A DNA stretch of 64,000 bases. Source: CALBPI01 sp039821645. GTDB taxonomy: Bacteria; Pseudomonadota; Gammaproteobacteria; Steroidobacterales; Woeseiaceae. The stretch covers positions 1 to 64,000 of the forward strand of contig JBCBNU010000010.1 of NCBI GenBank assembly GCA_039821645.1. Direction: 5' to 3'. Position 1 is the stretch's first letter; every line of letters begins with the position of its first letter. Made by a program: the position numbers and the translations under genes. This document shows, piece by piece, positions 25,301 to 32,105 of the stretch. Below the pieces are notes generated by a model. That model had not been told where the DNA came from. It was given only the letters and a program-made list of their open reading frames with translations, and searched no databases.

Positions 25301-28233
25301 CCCTCAAAATTGAGCGAACTCACGCGCTGATCGTTTACGAACAATTCGACCTTGCTGTCCACGTCATGCGCAATCGCGACGGTAATACTCGGGATCGCAG
25401 GCTGATGAGCCGCCGTTGGCCACGCAATACCATCTTCTTCGGGAACTACCGCAAGCGCTTCGGCAACCGCCGACTGGTTCCGCTCCTGACGGTCATTGAT
25501 CTCACGAATTTTGACGTCGACTGGGTCTTCGGAAACATCCGGGCCTGGTTCTGCACCAACCGTATCAATCTTCAGAAGCTCACTCTCGGACTGCGTGACC
25601 ATGACGACGCTTTGCTTGCCAGGGCGAATACCTGACATGACGAGTTCAACCCGTCGATTACGACGTTTGCCGGCTGCGGTTGCATTATCGGCGACCGGCT
25701 GGTCTGCACCAACCCCACGAACACTCAGGTTGCTCGCGGGAATCTTGAGCGCAGCCGCAAGGTACTGCGCTGCTGAGCTCGCACGGGCCTGTGACAAGGC
25801 ATAGTTGTCAGCGAAGCGATCACGATTACGCGCGGCGATACGATCTGAATCGGTATGGCCAGTTGCCACCAGATCAATGTCATACACACCATGCCACTCC
25901 GCCACGAGTGCATCGAGGGTTGCGCGATCATCTGCAGACAACTCTGCGGAGAGCACATCAAAATTCAGTGATAACACGTAGTCCGCGTTTTCGGTCGTCG
26001 CGGCTTCACGCATCATTCGCGCCTCACCGACGGGGGTTCGCTGATTGCGCGCCGCGGGGGTGTTGAAGTTCGCAACCGCTTTCGAGACCAACTCACCAGC
26101 AAACGCGGGATCGATTTGCGCGGTGAACGTGAGCCGATCTTGCCAGGCCTCCGAATGCTCACCCATCACGAACACAACCGCGCTCCCCGTTTGCCGCAGG
26201 CTGGGGATCTTGCGACCGTTGAGGCGCGCCGAGCGCGGATCGAGCGTGGCCGCTTTGGGCAACAGCACCGTGACGCTCAAGTCATCGACAACAACATCGC
26301 CGCGACCGTCGAGGGTCAGCGTGTAGTCGATGCTGTCCGGCGCGACACCCGACGCGTTCGATAGTTGCAGGGAGACCTCGCCGGTACCGGGTGCCTTGCG
26401 CTTCAGATAAAAATCCGCGCGCTGAACCTGGCCACCGATTAGCTCGACCCACTGCGAATCGGCTCGCCCGCCGAATCTCGGCGCCGGGCATGCCGCAAGT
26501 TCCATCCAATCGGGAATCGTCAACGCATCCATCTGCACGACACTGCGCCCTGCGATGAGTCCCTCAAGGTGGTAGCGTCCTGACTCATCGGTGACCGCGT
26601 AGCGACCATCCTCAAGATAGATTCGCACGCCTGCCACACCAGCATCGGGCCCGAACGTCTCTGAGGTGCAATCGCCGTCCACCACACGGCCGATCAGGGT
26701 CGCGCGTTCACGGAACAGATCCTCGCGCAGCGCGATGCCAACGCGGGCCTCATTGGAAACAACGTCGCCATCAGCGAGCGCAGTTGCGGTGTTCACGGCA
26801 CGGCGACCGCGCGCGCCACCGGTCACTTCCATGACATACGTTAGCGTTGCGCTGGCAGCAGGCGCTAAATCCGGCAAACGGAACTCGAAAGCACCACCGG
26901 CACCACCACCCGACGGATCGCCTACGGGATTGCCATCGAGACGTGACGACCCGGACACATAACGGAAGCCGGCCGGTGGCACGTCGGTCACGACAACACC
27001 AGTGGCAGGCAGTCGCTCAGAACTATTCTGAATTTGAAGTCTGTATTGAACAAAGTCACCAACCGCAGCCGAACTGGTCGTCGTGGTCTTGGCGAGGAAC
27101 AAACCGCCGTCGAAAGGATCGAGCGGAATATCCGACAACAACGTTGCCCCATCGGCAAGCTGCTCGAACGGCAGCAGGAACGATGCGTCAGAAATATTGA
27201 ACGGCCCGCCGGGCAGCGTTGCGAGCTCAGCGGGGGTTCGGTTCGACGGCGCCAGGAAACTGGCGGGCGGGTTGACCTGAAGCCGATAACGACCCGCAGC
27301 GACAACCGGGAAGCGGAACCCGCCGGTTGGCACACTGTATACAAGGCCGCTGGCATCGGTCGTCTGGGCGCCAGCGACAACCGTTGATGGGTATTCGGAA
27401 ACGCCGTCGTTACCCAAGACATCCGCTGGCTGACCGGTAGCGTCGTTAATCAACGTAATCGTCGCGCCGTCCAAAGGCTGACCAGTGGTCGAATCGAACA
27501 CGACCGATAGCGGTGCGACCAACGCTGAAGAGGTTGCTTCGTCTGCGGTGTCTGCAGGATCTGTGTAGGCGGTCTCGATGCTCGAATCACTGGGCCCTTC
27601 GAGAACGCAGTTGCCGCTGGTGGACGCGGTCTCGGAAAGGGGCACGTAGCCTGTGAATACCCCGGTGTTATTCCCGGTTTCGAATAATCGAAGCGTTTCG
27701 GTGTCACCGCTGGTTGGGTTGGTCACCGTGACTGACACCCACTCACGCAACAGCGGATCGAGATTCTGATCGCCATCATCCAACTCGATGAAGGCGGTTT
27801 CGGATGCGTTGTAGAGTGTCGCATCCAACACTGATTGTAATTGACCCAGATCGAGCGGTTGACCATCCAGCCCGTTCGGCGCTGGCAACGCAACGAAAGC
27901 GCCGCCCTGCGAACACTCCGTAGCGCTGACAGTGGTATCGAACCCACTGCCACCGGGCGCTAACCGGAGGAAGCGCGTAGCCGCCGGCGTGCGTCCAAAC
28001 ACACTGGTGACGCGCACTACGTTACTGGCGACGGTCTTGACCTGCCCAGGCACCGCCTCGTAAGACAGCGTTGCCTGGTTATCAATATTCGTACCAGGCG
28101 GCGTCGCTGCCGAAGCTGCGGTTACCATCAAAATAGAAACCAGCAACCCGGCGAGCAAACGCATGCCACAACGCAGAACGCCCGGGGCGCGACAACGCGC
28201 GCCCCAGGCATCCCTGGTTATAGCAACCTGCAT
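22354..28233 (-). CDS. Giant exported DUF11 / OmpA-like / beta-barrel protein
   Basis: A 1959-residue envelope protein, function unknown. Domains by eye: a Sec signal (hydrophobic MRLLAGLLVSILMVTAASA after a 24-residue Arg-rich leader); the short motif PGTNIDNQATLSYE, shared with two neighbours; Ig-like stretches; a DUF11 repeat about 375-440 (VGDFVQYRLQIQN); a carboxypeptidase-regulatory/SdrD-like domain about 510-610 (GVRIYLEDGRYAVTDESGRY); an OmpA-like peptidoglycan-binding domain about 750-866 (VATGHTDSDRIAARNRDRF ... GKRRNRRVELVM); then from about 1145 roughly 800 residues of alternating aromatic strands that look like an outer-membrane barrel. The barrel assignment is inferred. Start ATG 28233 has GGAAAGAG upstream. 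Last gene of the 31060-22354 operon. Confidence 0.85.
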   Translation of the reverse strand: MQVAITRDAWGARCRAPGVLRCGMRLLAGLLVSILMVTAASAATPPGTNIDNQATLSYEAVPGQVKTVASNVVRVTSVFGRTPAATRFLRLAPGGSGFDTTVSATECSQGGAFVALPAPNGLDGQPLDLGQLQSVLDATLYNASETAFIELDDGDQNLDPLLREWVSVTVTNPTSGDTETLRLFETGNNTGVFTGYVPLSETASTSGNCVLEGPSDSSIETAYTDPADTADEATSSALVAPLSVVFDSTTGQPLDGATITLINDATGQPADVLGNDGVSEYPSTVVAGAQTTDASGLVYSVPTGGFRFPVVAAGRYRLQVNPPASFLAPSNRTPAELATLPGGPFNISDASFLLPFEQLADGATLLSDIPLDPFDGGLFLAKTTTTSSAAVGDFVQYRLQIQNSSERLPATGVVVTDVPPAGFRYVSGSSRLDGNPVGDPSGGGAGGAFEFRLPDLAPAASATLTYVMEVTGGARGRRAVNTATALADGDVVSNEARVGIALREDLFRERATLIGRVVDGDCTSETFGPDAGVAGVRIYLEDGRYAVTDESGRYHLEGLIAGRSVVQMDALTIPDWMELAACPAPRFGGRADSQWVELIGGQVQRADFYLKRKAPGTGEVSLQLSNASGVAPDSIDYTLTLDGRGDVVVDDLSVTVLLPKAATLDPRSARLNGRKIPSLRQTGSAVVFVMGEHSEAWQDRLTFTAQIDPAFAGELVSKAVANFNTPAARNQRTPVGEARMMREAATTENADYVLSLNFDVLSAELSADDRATLDALVAEWHGVYDIDLVATGHTDSDRIAARNRDRFADNYALSQARASSAAQYLAAALKIPASNLSVRGVGADQPVADNATAAGKRRNRRVELVMSGIRPGKQSVVMVTQSESELLKIDTVGAEPGPDVSEDPVDVKIREINDRQERNQSAVAEALAVVPEEDGIAWPTAAHQPAIPSITVAIAHDVDSKVELFVNDQRVSSLNFEGSSANDNKTRLLSQWRGVDLVNGENRIEARIIRSDGSLQGTHSQVVHFAGHPLRGSLLPDQSRLVADGRKRPVIAIQLFDGAGEPAREASVGDFSIEAPYRSWYEVAQERENALVELNQRSPFYRVGPSGIAYIELEPTTQAGEVTLRLQFPNQREQILRTYLVPEPRDWILVGFAEGSVGYNTLDDNTELATRSGFEEDFYEEGRIAFFAKGRIRGETLLTIAYDSRGGAEDLNQFEAPIDPDAYYTLYADGAESRFEAASQRKLYVKLERRQFSALFGDFNTGLSTNELARYERRFNGVQTQYFGSNVTFNAFATETDQRLTRDDIPGDGTSGLYRLSGQDIVPNSDRVRIETRDRFRANEVVSTQTLTRFVDYDIDYIDGTLFFKRPVPGRDNNLNPLVIVAEYESRSGGEQDLVAGGRVAVQTSDDRLEFGLTGVQEENAQDANTLVGADLRWQVTPETLVTAEYADTERDDLSAQTSGYAYRVDIEHRSGNVDARIYHAHSDANFGLGLQAASQVGVEQTGADLRLQFAERWFLQTQAVWQENLATALERETYQADLRYEDERNSAFIGLSSVSDTAADGQGRESELARVGFARKAFGNRVTLRASAEQSLGDADGVVDYPARQVVGMDFNLRNATLFTEHEWAQGESIDAQTTRMGLQTAPWQRAQFTTSLDNQITEFGPRLFANFGFVQGWQVNERWTLDVGIDHSNTLIESEALVFDNDRELASGSLRDDYVAGYLGAAYQSELWSANARAEHRNADNGTRDTLLFGWFREPVAGHALSAGLQYTNDDRVDAGQQVRGDFRVGWAYRVADSRWSFLDRLDIIHEEQDGLSGRRESLRYVNNFNATRRIGPAGELTLQYAAKYVSTDFEGVNFSGYTDLSGATYRRSFQPRWDYLLQAGILHNWDSGTQDYSVGAALGFNPQDNVWLTLGYNFAGFRDADFDNARYTASGPYLRVAIKADQETLKAIAGRIRSNR

Positions 28234-28261
28234 CACTTAGCTCTTTCCGGAGAGAAAGTGA

Positions 28262-29386
28262 TTAAAGGATGGTTACCTGGAAGCGAACCACCAGCGTGTC
28301 ATCCACGCCCGCGTTCGTGCCCAGTGTCGCTGCGATATCTGCTTCCAGAGTGGAACCAGACAGTCCGCAGTTGTCACCGTCCGCGTCCCCGGCATCGGCC
28401 GTGCAAGACAGTGTTGCGCCACCCACTTCGTATTCGATATCGGCGGTGCCACCGGCGTACTGCGCCAGCAGTAGATCCAGTGCCGCTGTATCCAACACAT
28501 CCGAGATACCGACGTTGGTCGCATCTGCACCACCGGTATTGACCACCGTGATCGTGTATTCGATCACTGCGCCCGGAATGTGCAACGGATCCGTCGTGCC
28601 GTTGAACGGGTCGCTGAGGATCGCTTCTGCCTTGGTCACGGTCAGCGCCGCAGATGACACGAAATAACCATCTTCAGCCGTTTCGAAACCATCGTTGCCG
28701 GCATCCCCGAACACAACATCGACGCCGGTGGTGTCGCCACCAGTCGTTGCGGTCACAATCGTCGCGCCGCTGCTACCGGCGACAGCCGTCGTTGCGGTAA
28801 TGCTGACGTTTGCATAGTCGCCATTGCTCGCACCGATGGGCACATCGGCAACGACGAATACCAGGATGTCGGCATCCGGCGCGAGGCTGTCGACGAACGG
28901 CTGATCGCCGCCGCTGAAGTCACCACTGCCGTCGGTGTCCGCAAACGCGCGCAGGTTGCTCGCTTCGATCGTGTCGGCATCACCACCAAACACGGTCGTG
29001 CCCGCCGCGAGGTTCGCTGGCGTCAGGGCGAAGTCCTGTGTCTCGTTACCGGTGTTGGTCAATCGGAAAATGGCAACAGCGTCGGTCTGGCCGGGGCTGA
29101 CCGGTGTTTGCGCACCGGACTCTTCGGTCAGTGTCAGGTCAACACGGTTGTCCACAACAAATGACGTTGCGATACCGTTCCCGACACCCGGCGTTGAGTT
29201 ACCTGTGGGTGAAGACTCAATCGGTGTCTGGGCGATGCCCCCCACCTCAAAGTCAACCGTGGCTACGTTGTCGATCGACGTACCCGCCAGCGTCCCGTCG
29301 GCAAATGCCTGCGGTGCCAGCGCGAACGCCGCAACAGCCACACCCGCAACGCGTAAGGTTGCGGTGATTCTGTCAGCGATTTTCAT
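28262..29386 (-). CDS. Exported DUF11-domain protein (paralogue of the 338-residue neighbour)
   Basis: A 374-residue secreted protein, function unknown. The ATG at 29386 has AGGAG seven bases upstream and gives a clean signal peptide ending QAFADG. The mature N-terminus GTLAGTSIDNVATVDFEVGG is the shared locus motif. Next comes a calcium-loop-like DTDGSGDFSGGDQPF followed by ADILVFVVADVPIGASNGDY, which aligns by eye with the upstream paralogue. A DUF11 domain follows (IPGAVIEYTITVVNTGGADA) and a final beta strand VVRFQVTIL. It lies 25 bases upstream of the giant gene and 159 bases after the 159-residue gene. Confidence 0.85.
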   Translation of the reverse strand: MKIADRITATLRVAGVAVAAFALAPQAFADGTLAGTSIDNVATVDFEVGGIAQTPIESSPTGNSTPGVGNGIATSFVVDNRVDLTLTEESGAQTPVSPGQTDAVAIFRLTNTGNETQDFALTPANLAAGTTVFGGDADTIEASNLRAFADTDGSGDFSGGDQPFVDSLAPDADILVFVVADVPIGASNGDYANVSITATTAVAGSSGATIVTATTGGDTTGVDVVFGDAGNDGFETAEDGYFVSSAALTVTKAEAILSDPFNGTTDPLHIPGAVIEYTITVVNTGGADATNVGISDVLDTAALDLLLAQYAGGTADIEYEVGGATLSCTADAGDADGDNCGLSGSTLEADIAATLGTNAGVDDTLVVRFQVTIL

Positions 29387-29494
29387 GTCGCTACTCCTGG
29401 TTACTACTTCCAAAAAAATTCACTCGCGCAGTCATCGCTCTATGTCACCACTGCTGCTGCGCCGGCAGAGGTGCGGTCCCTTTTGTTATGTGAG

Positions 29495-29537
29495 CCTGGA
29501 AGTCCTTTGCCAGGTCGTGGGCTGCGAATGGCAGCCC
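29495..29537 (-). promoter_or_regulatory. Two hairpins in the long intercistronic gap of the DUF11 operon
   Basis: Just after the 159-residue gene, GGGCTGC (29519-29525) pairs with GCAGCCC (29531-29537) around a five-base loop. Next, CCTGG (29495-29499) pairs with CCAGG (29510-29514). No U-run follows on the minus strand, so an intrinsic terminator is unlikely. The first hairpin could stabilise the upstream messages or partly attenuate the downstream genes. Confidence 0.45.
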
Positions 29538-29545
29538 CAGAAAAA

Positions 29546-30025
29546 TCAGTTCAGCCGCGCCCGAAAACGTGCAAAGCCTTGCGCACCCGGGTCCAGCTGA
29601 TCGCGGAGCGTCCAGCGGATATGGGTCAAGTCATCAAGGCTTGCCGGCACGGTGGTACCGTCGCGCTCAACGGTGAGCTGCTCCAAAGCGGCAAACTGCT
29701 CACCACCATCAACGGAAAACTCGACGTCAGCGCCCGGCGCGAATGCCGAGTCGCGTACATAACGGAGATCACTTTTGATCGGATTTGTGATTACGACTTT
29801 CTCTGCCGGCTCGTCTGCGATGTTGGTGTAGGTAACGGTGTAGATCACCACGTCGCCCGGGATCACTTTGTCGACGGGGACGAGCTGGGTCACTTCCTGA
29901 CCTGCCTCATTGGTGACCGTGGTTTCCTTCTCGACGACGGTCTTCAATTCGATGTTGCCGGTTTGTGCTTGCGCTCCCTGGCCGACCAGCAAAAGTGCGG
30001 CGAGCACGAGTGTCTGTTTCATCAT
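29546..30025 (-). CDS. Small exported single-domain DUF11 protein
   Basis: A 159-residue protein with signal peptide MMKQTLVLAALLLVGQGAQAQ and then essentially one DUF11 domain (VIPGDVVIYTVTYTNIADEP ... VVITNPIKSDLRYV), ending in the strand GFARFRARLN. The ATG at 30025 has AGGAG eight bases upstream. No lipobox, anchor or sorting signal is visible, so it should be periplasmic or released. Function unknown; DUF11 domains are Ig-like repeats of surface and adhesion proteins. It lies 18 bases after the 338-residue gene. Confidence 0.82.
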   Translation of the reverse strand: MMKQTLVLAALLLVGQGAQAQTGNIELKTVVEKETTVTNEAGQEVTQLVPVDKVIPGDVVIYTVTYTNIADEPAEKVVITNPIKSDLRYVRDSAFAPGADVEFSVDGGEQFAALEQLTVERDGTTVPASLDDLTHIRWTLRDQLDPGAQGFARFRARLN

Positions 30026-30043
30026 TGCAATCGCTCCTGTGTT

Positions 30044-31060
30044 CTAGTCGATACGCACGCTGAAGGTAATCGTCTGCAAGCCATCGGCTTGCGTCAGATC
30101 GCCAAGCGATACGCTGACCGCCCCGTTAGGCGGGGTCGAAATAAAGCTGCCGGCATCCGCATCGTCCACGTCGGAGAGTGATGCGCCGTTTAGTGTTAGC
30201 GAGTCCGGCACATAGGTCGTACTCGCAGGGATTGGGTCATTGATCACGGCAGCGATTGCCGTGCCGGTGCCGGTGACTGTGACCGTGAGTGTGTAGGTGA
30301 CCAGCGCGCCCGGTGTCGGCGCCGAGCCACCGAACGCATCGGTGACCACTGCGGCCTTGTTGATCGCCACATCCACATCCGAAACCAAATACTCGCCGGT
30401 CGCTTCGGCAGCGCCACCGCTGCTGCCCACCAAGGCATCAGCACCACCATCACCCAAGCCGGGGAATACGGTTCCGGGAGTGCCTGTACCTGTTGCGGAT
30501 TCCACCCGCAGGGTGCTGCGACCGAGTTGTCCGTTTACAAGACCCGCAGGGATGTCATTGACGACAAATACGAGCAACACGGCATCGGGCGCGAGCACCG
30601 GATCGTTGGTGCCTGACGCATAGGGGGTGTCAGCTGCAGACAGGTCACCGCTGCCATCACTGTCAAAAAAGACGCCCGGAGTTTGCAGGGTCGGATCGAA
30701 ATCATCAGCAGCATCGTTGTTGATGACCGAAAGGATGAACGTCTCCGAACCGTTGCCGGTGTTGCTGACTGTAAATGCGAGCACGGCGCCGGTTTCGCCC
30801 GGCGCGACGGTCTGCTGGGGCGACTGAAGCACGTTGGTCACATCAACAATCTCGTCGACGGTGATCGTGACCGCGTTGGACGCCTGCGACACCGGCGTGC
30901 CACCGAGCTCATAGTCGACCTGCGCCACGTTCACGATATCGGTACCCGCAGCCGTGCCCGCGGCGTAGCCTGTGGCTGCACCAAAACAGGTCAGGACGAT
31001 GATCGCTCCCCGTGCAATTGCCTTAAGCGACAATTTTATGTTCGGTTGCATCGGTTTCAT
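30044..31060 (-). CDS. Exported DUF11-domain protein, first gene of the operon
   Basis: A 338-residue protein with signal peptide (LSLKAIARGAIIVLTCFGAA) and the mature N-terminus GTAAGTDIVNVAQVDYELGG, the same motif as in the 374- and 1959-residue neighbours. A loop DSDGSGDLSAADTPY resembles an EF-hand/dockerin calcium site and is followed by APDAVLLVFVVNDIPAGLVN. The C-terminal DUF11 domain (APTPGALVTYTLTVTVTGTG) ends in ITFSVRID. The start may be ATG 31060 or 31051; neither has a strong ribosome binding site. A CRP-type site lies about 85 bases upstream. Confidence 0.83.
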   Translation of the reverse strand: MKPMQPNIKLSLKAIARGAIIVLTCFGAATGYAAGTAAGTDIVNVAQVDYELGGTPVSQASNAVTITVDEIVDVTNVLQSPQQTVAPGETGAVLAFTVSNTGNGSETFILSVINNDAADDFDPTLQTPGVFFDSDGSGDLSAADTPYASGTNDPVLAPDAVLLVFVVNDIPAGLVNGQLGRSTLRVESATGTGTPGTVFPGLGDGGADALVGSSGGAAEATGEYLVSDVDVAINKAAVVTDAFGGSAPTPGALVTYTLTVTVTGTGTAIAAVINDPIPASTTYVPDSLTLNGASLSDVDDADAGSFISTPPNGAVSVSLGDLTQADGLQTITFSVRID

Positions 31061-31141
31061 TCCGTGCTTCGCTTTTCACCATAAGATGGTCTCAAAACTC
31101 CACACAATTACCTATACATGAGGCACTTACGGTGCCGAATC

Positions 31142-31157
31142 TGTGAGGATAATCACA
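31142..31157. promoter_or_regulatory. CRP/Vfr-type binding site
   Basis: TGTGA-GGATAA-TCACA, a perfect TGTGA-N6-TCACA core with partly symmetric flanks. The centre is about 90 bases upstream of the first DUF11 gene and 182 bases upstream of the phasin start, so it could serve either. A matching -10/-35 pair at standard class I or II distance was not convincing on the minus strand. Confidence 0.55.
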
Positions 31158-31222
31158 ATTGGGTTGTGATGGGGTCGACAATTTCCATATTCCTGCCTCA
31201 AGTTTTCGCAGCGTTCGCCGGG

Positions 31223-31248
31223 GTGCAAAAAAACCTATTTTTTTGCAC
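31223..31248. repeat. Perfect 26-bp inverted repeat with A7/T7 arms
   Basis: Arm GTGCAAAAAAA (31223-31233) and its exact complement TTTTTTTGCAC (31238-31248), separated by CCTA. It lies between divergent genes, 9 bases before the phasin -35, so it terminates neither gene. The TGCAA / TTGCA half-sites recur in the palindrome at 31290 and at 31249, suggesting one regulator recognises all of them. Confidence 0.8.
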
Positions 31249-31256
31249 TGCAACAC

Positions 31257-31285
31257 TTGACAGCAGCTCCACACGCCCCTATTGT
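31257..31285 (+). promoter_or_regulatory. Strong sigma70 promoter of the phasin-like gene
   Basis: TTGACA (31257-31262), a 17-base spacer and TATTGT (31280-31285): a perfect -35, optimal spacing and four of six matches at -10. Predicted start about 31292, inside the palindrome, with a leader of about 40 bases to the GTG. Confidence 0.75.
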
Positions 31286-31289
31286 GCGG

Positions 31290-31305
31290 TGCAACAATTG
31301 TTGCA
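31290..31305. promoter_or_regulatory. 16-bp palindromic operator at the phasin transcription start
   Basis: TGCAACAATTGTTGCA is its own reverse complement. It begins five bases after the -10 box, where a bound protein would block initiation. TTGCA/TGCAA-rich sites upstream of phasin genes are the known targets of the PHA-responsive repressor PhaR; that link is by resemblance, and no phaR is in this window. Confidence 0.6.
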
Positions 31306-31331
31306 ACGCAACATTACAGAGGAGCGAACCC

Positions 31332-31895
31332 GTGAGAGAACAAATTGAAAATGTTGTCAGCCGCGTAGCGGACACCGCACGTAACGGCATCAACACCGCT
31401 GTTGACGCTACCCAAGACCGCGTTGGTCAGGCGGGTCGCGTAGTAGCAGACACCAAAAAGCCCGTACAGAAAGTTTCCAAAGCGACTTTGGACACGAACG
31501 CCATTGTGTTCCGTACCTCCAAAGAGCTCATCGAACTGCAATCGAAGAGCATTCAGCGCGGCATCGACGCCGTCGCGAAGCGTCTTCGCGATGCGTCACG
31601 CGTTGACAGCGTGCGGGAATTGATTGCCATGCAGCGCGACGTAGTACCTGCGGTTGCTGGCTCTTACGTCAACGACGTGAAGGACGCGTTTGGCATCCTG
31701 CGCGGTGCGGCGGGCGAGTTCGGTGGCGTGGTAGGCGGCCTGCGTGGCACCACGACAACCAAGAAAACTGTAAAAAAAGCAGCAAAGACCGTCCGTAAGA
31801 CGGCGAAGAAGGCCCCTGCACGCGCTAAAGCGACGGCAAAGACGGCCGCTAAGAAAGTTGCGAACGCGGTAGCGGAAGCGGAGAAGTCTGCTTAA
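31332..31895 (+). CDS. Phasin-like protein with histone H1-like Lys/Ala tail
   Basis: A 187-residue protein. The GTG at 31332 has GAGGAG seven bases upstream; longer frames would start inside the promoter. The first 130 residues are amphipathic helix with a phasin-like segment (ELIELQSKSIQRGIDAVAKR, then VRELIAMQRDVVPAVAGSYV). The tail from about residue 140 is almost only Lys, Ala, Thr and Arg (KKTVKKAAKTVRKTAKKAPA), like PhaF or AlgP. Such phasins coat polyhydroxyalkanoate granules and tie them to the nucleoid. No PHA synthase is in the window, so the role is inferred. Confidence 0.75.
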   Translation: MREQIENVVSRVADTARNGINTAVDATQDRVGQAGRVVADTKKPVQKVSKATLDTNAIVFRTSKELIELQSKSIQRGIDAVAKRLRDASRVDSVRELIAMQRDVVPAVAGSYVNDVKDAFGILRGAAGEFGGVVGGLRGTTTTKKTVKKAAKTVRKTAKKAPARAKATAKTAAKKVANAVAEAEKSA

Positions 31896-31940
31896 GGCAA
31901 CTCCATTTCCACCTCACCCCCCCTGAGGTACCGAAACAAC

Positions 31941-31973
31941 CTGGCCCAATCCCCTCCCCCCCTTTTGGGCCAG
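31941..31973 (+). terminator. First of two tandem hairpins after the phasin gene
   Basis: CTGGCCCAA (31941-31949) pairs with TTGGGCCAG (31965-31973), a perfect 9-bp stem around a pyrimidine-rich 15-base loop. No T-run follows; it may protect the 3' end or assist the terminator just downstream. Confidence 0.5.
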
Positions 31974-31981
31974 CGCATACT

Positions 31982-32022
31982 GCCGCAGACACCTCCCCCC
32001 GGTGTCTGCGGCTTTTTTTTTT
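31982..32022 (+). terminator. Rho-independent terminator of the phasin gene
   Basis: A perfect 12-bp stem, GCCGCAGACACC (31982-31993) with GGTGTCTGCGGC (32001-32012), followed by ten consecutive T (32013-32022). This is the strongest intrinsic terminator in the window and fits a highly expressed upstream gene. Confidence 0.95.
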
Positions 32023-32105
32023 GCTTTTTGAATGTCTCTCATGAAACCAAATGCACCGCGCGCTATACTCCGCGCCGTCTCGAGATTTCCGCGGATCCCA
32101 AGATC

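Noticed and set aside
22354..28233. Giant gene as a TonB-dependent receptor
   Set aside because: No plug domain or TonB box is visible; the N-terminal part is Ig/DUF11-like and OmpA-like instead.
31223..31248. A7/T7 inverted repeat as a bidirectional terminator
   Set aside because: The flanking genes are divergent, so no transcript ends here; it lies just upstream of a promoter.
31965..32105. 47-residue extension of pckG
   Set aside because: It begins inside the phasin terminator and contains a poly-Phe stretch coded by the T-run.
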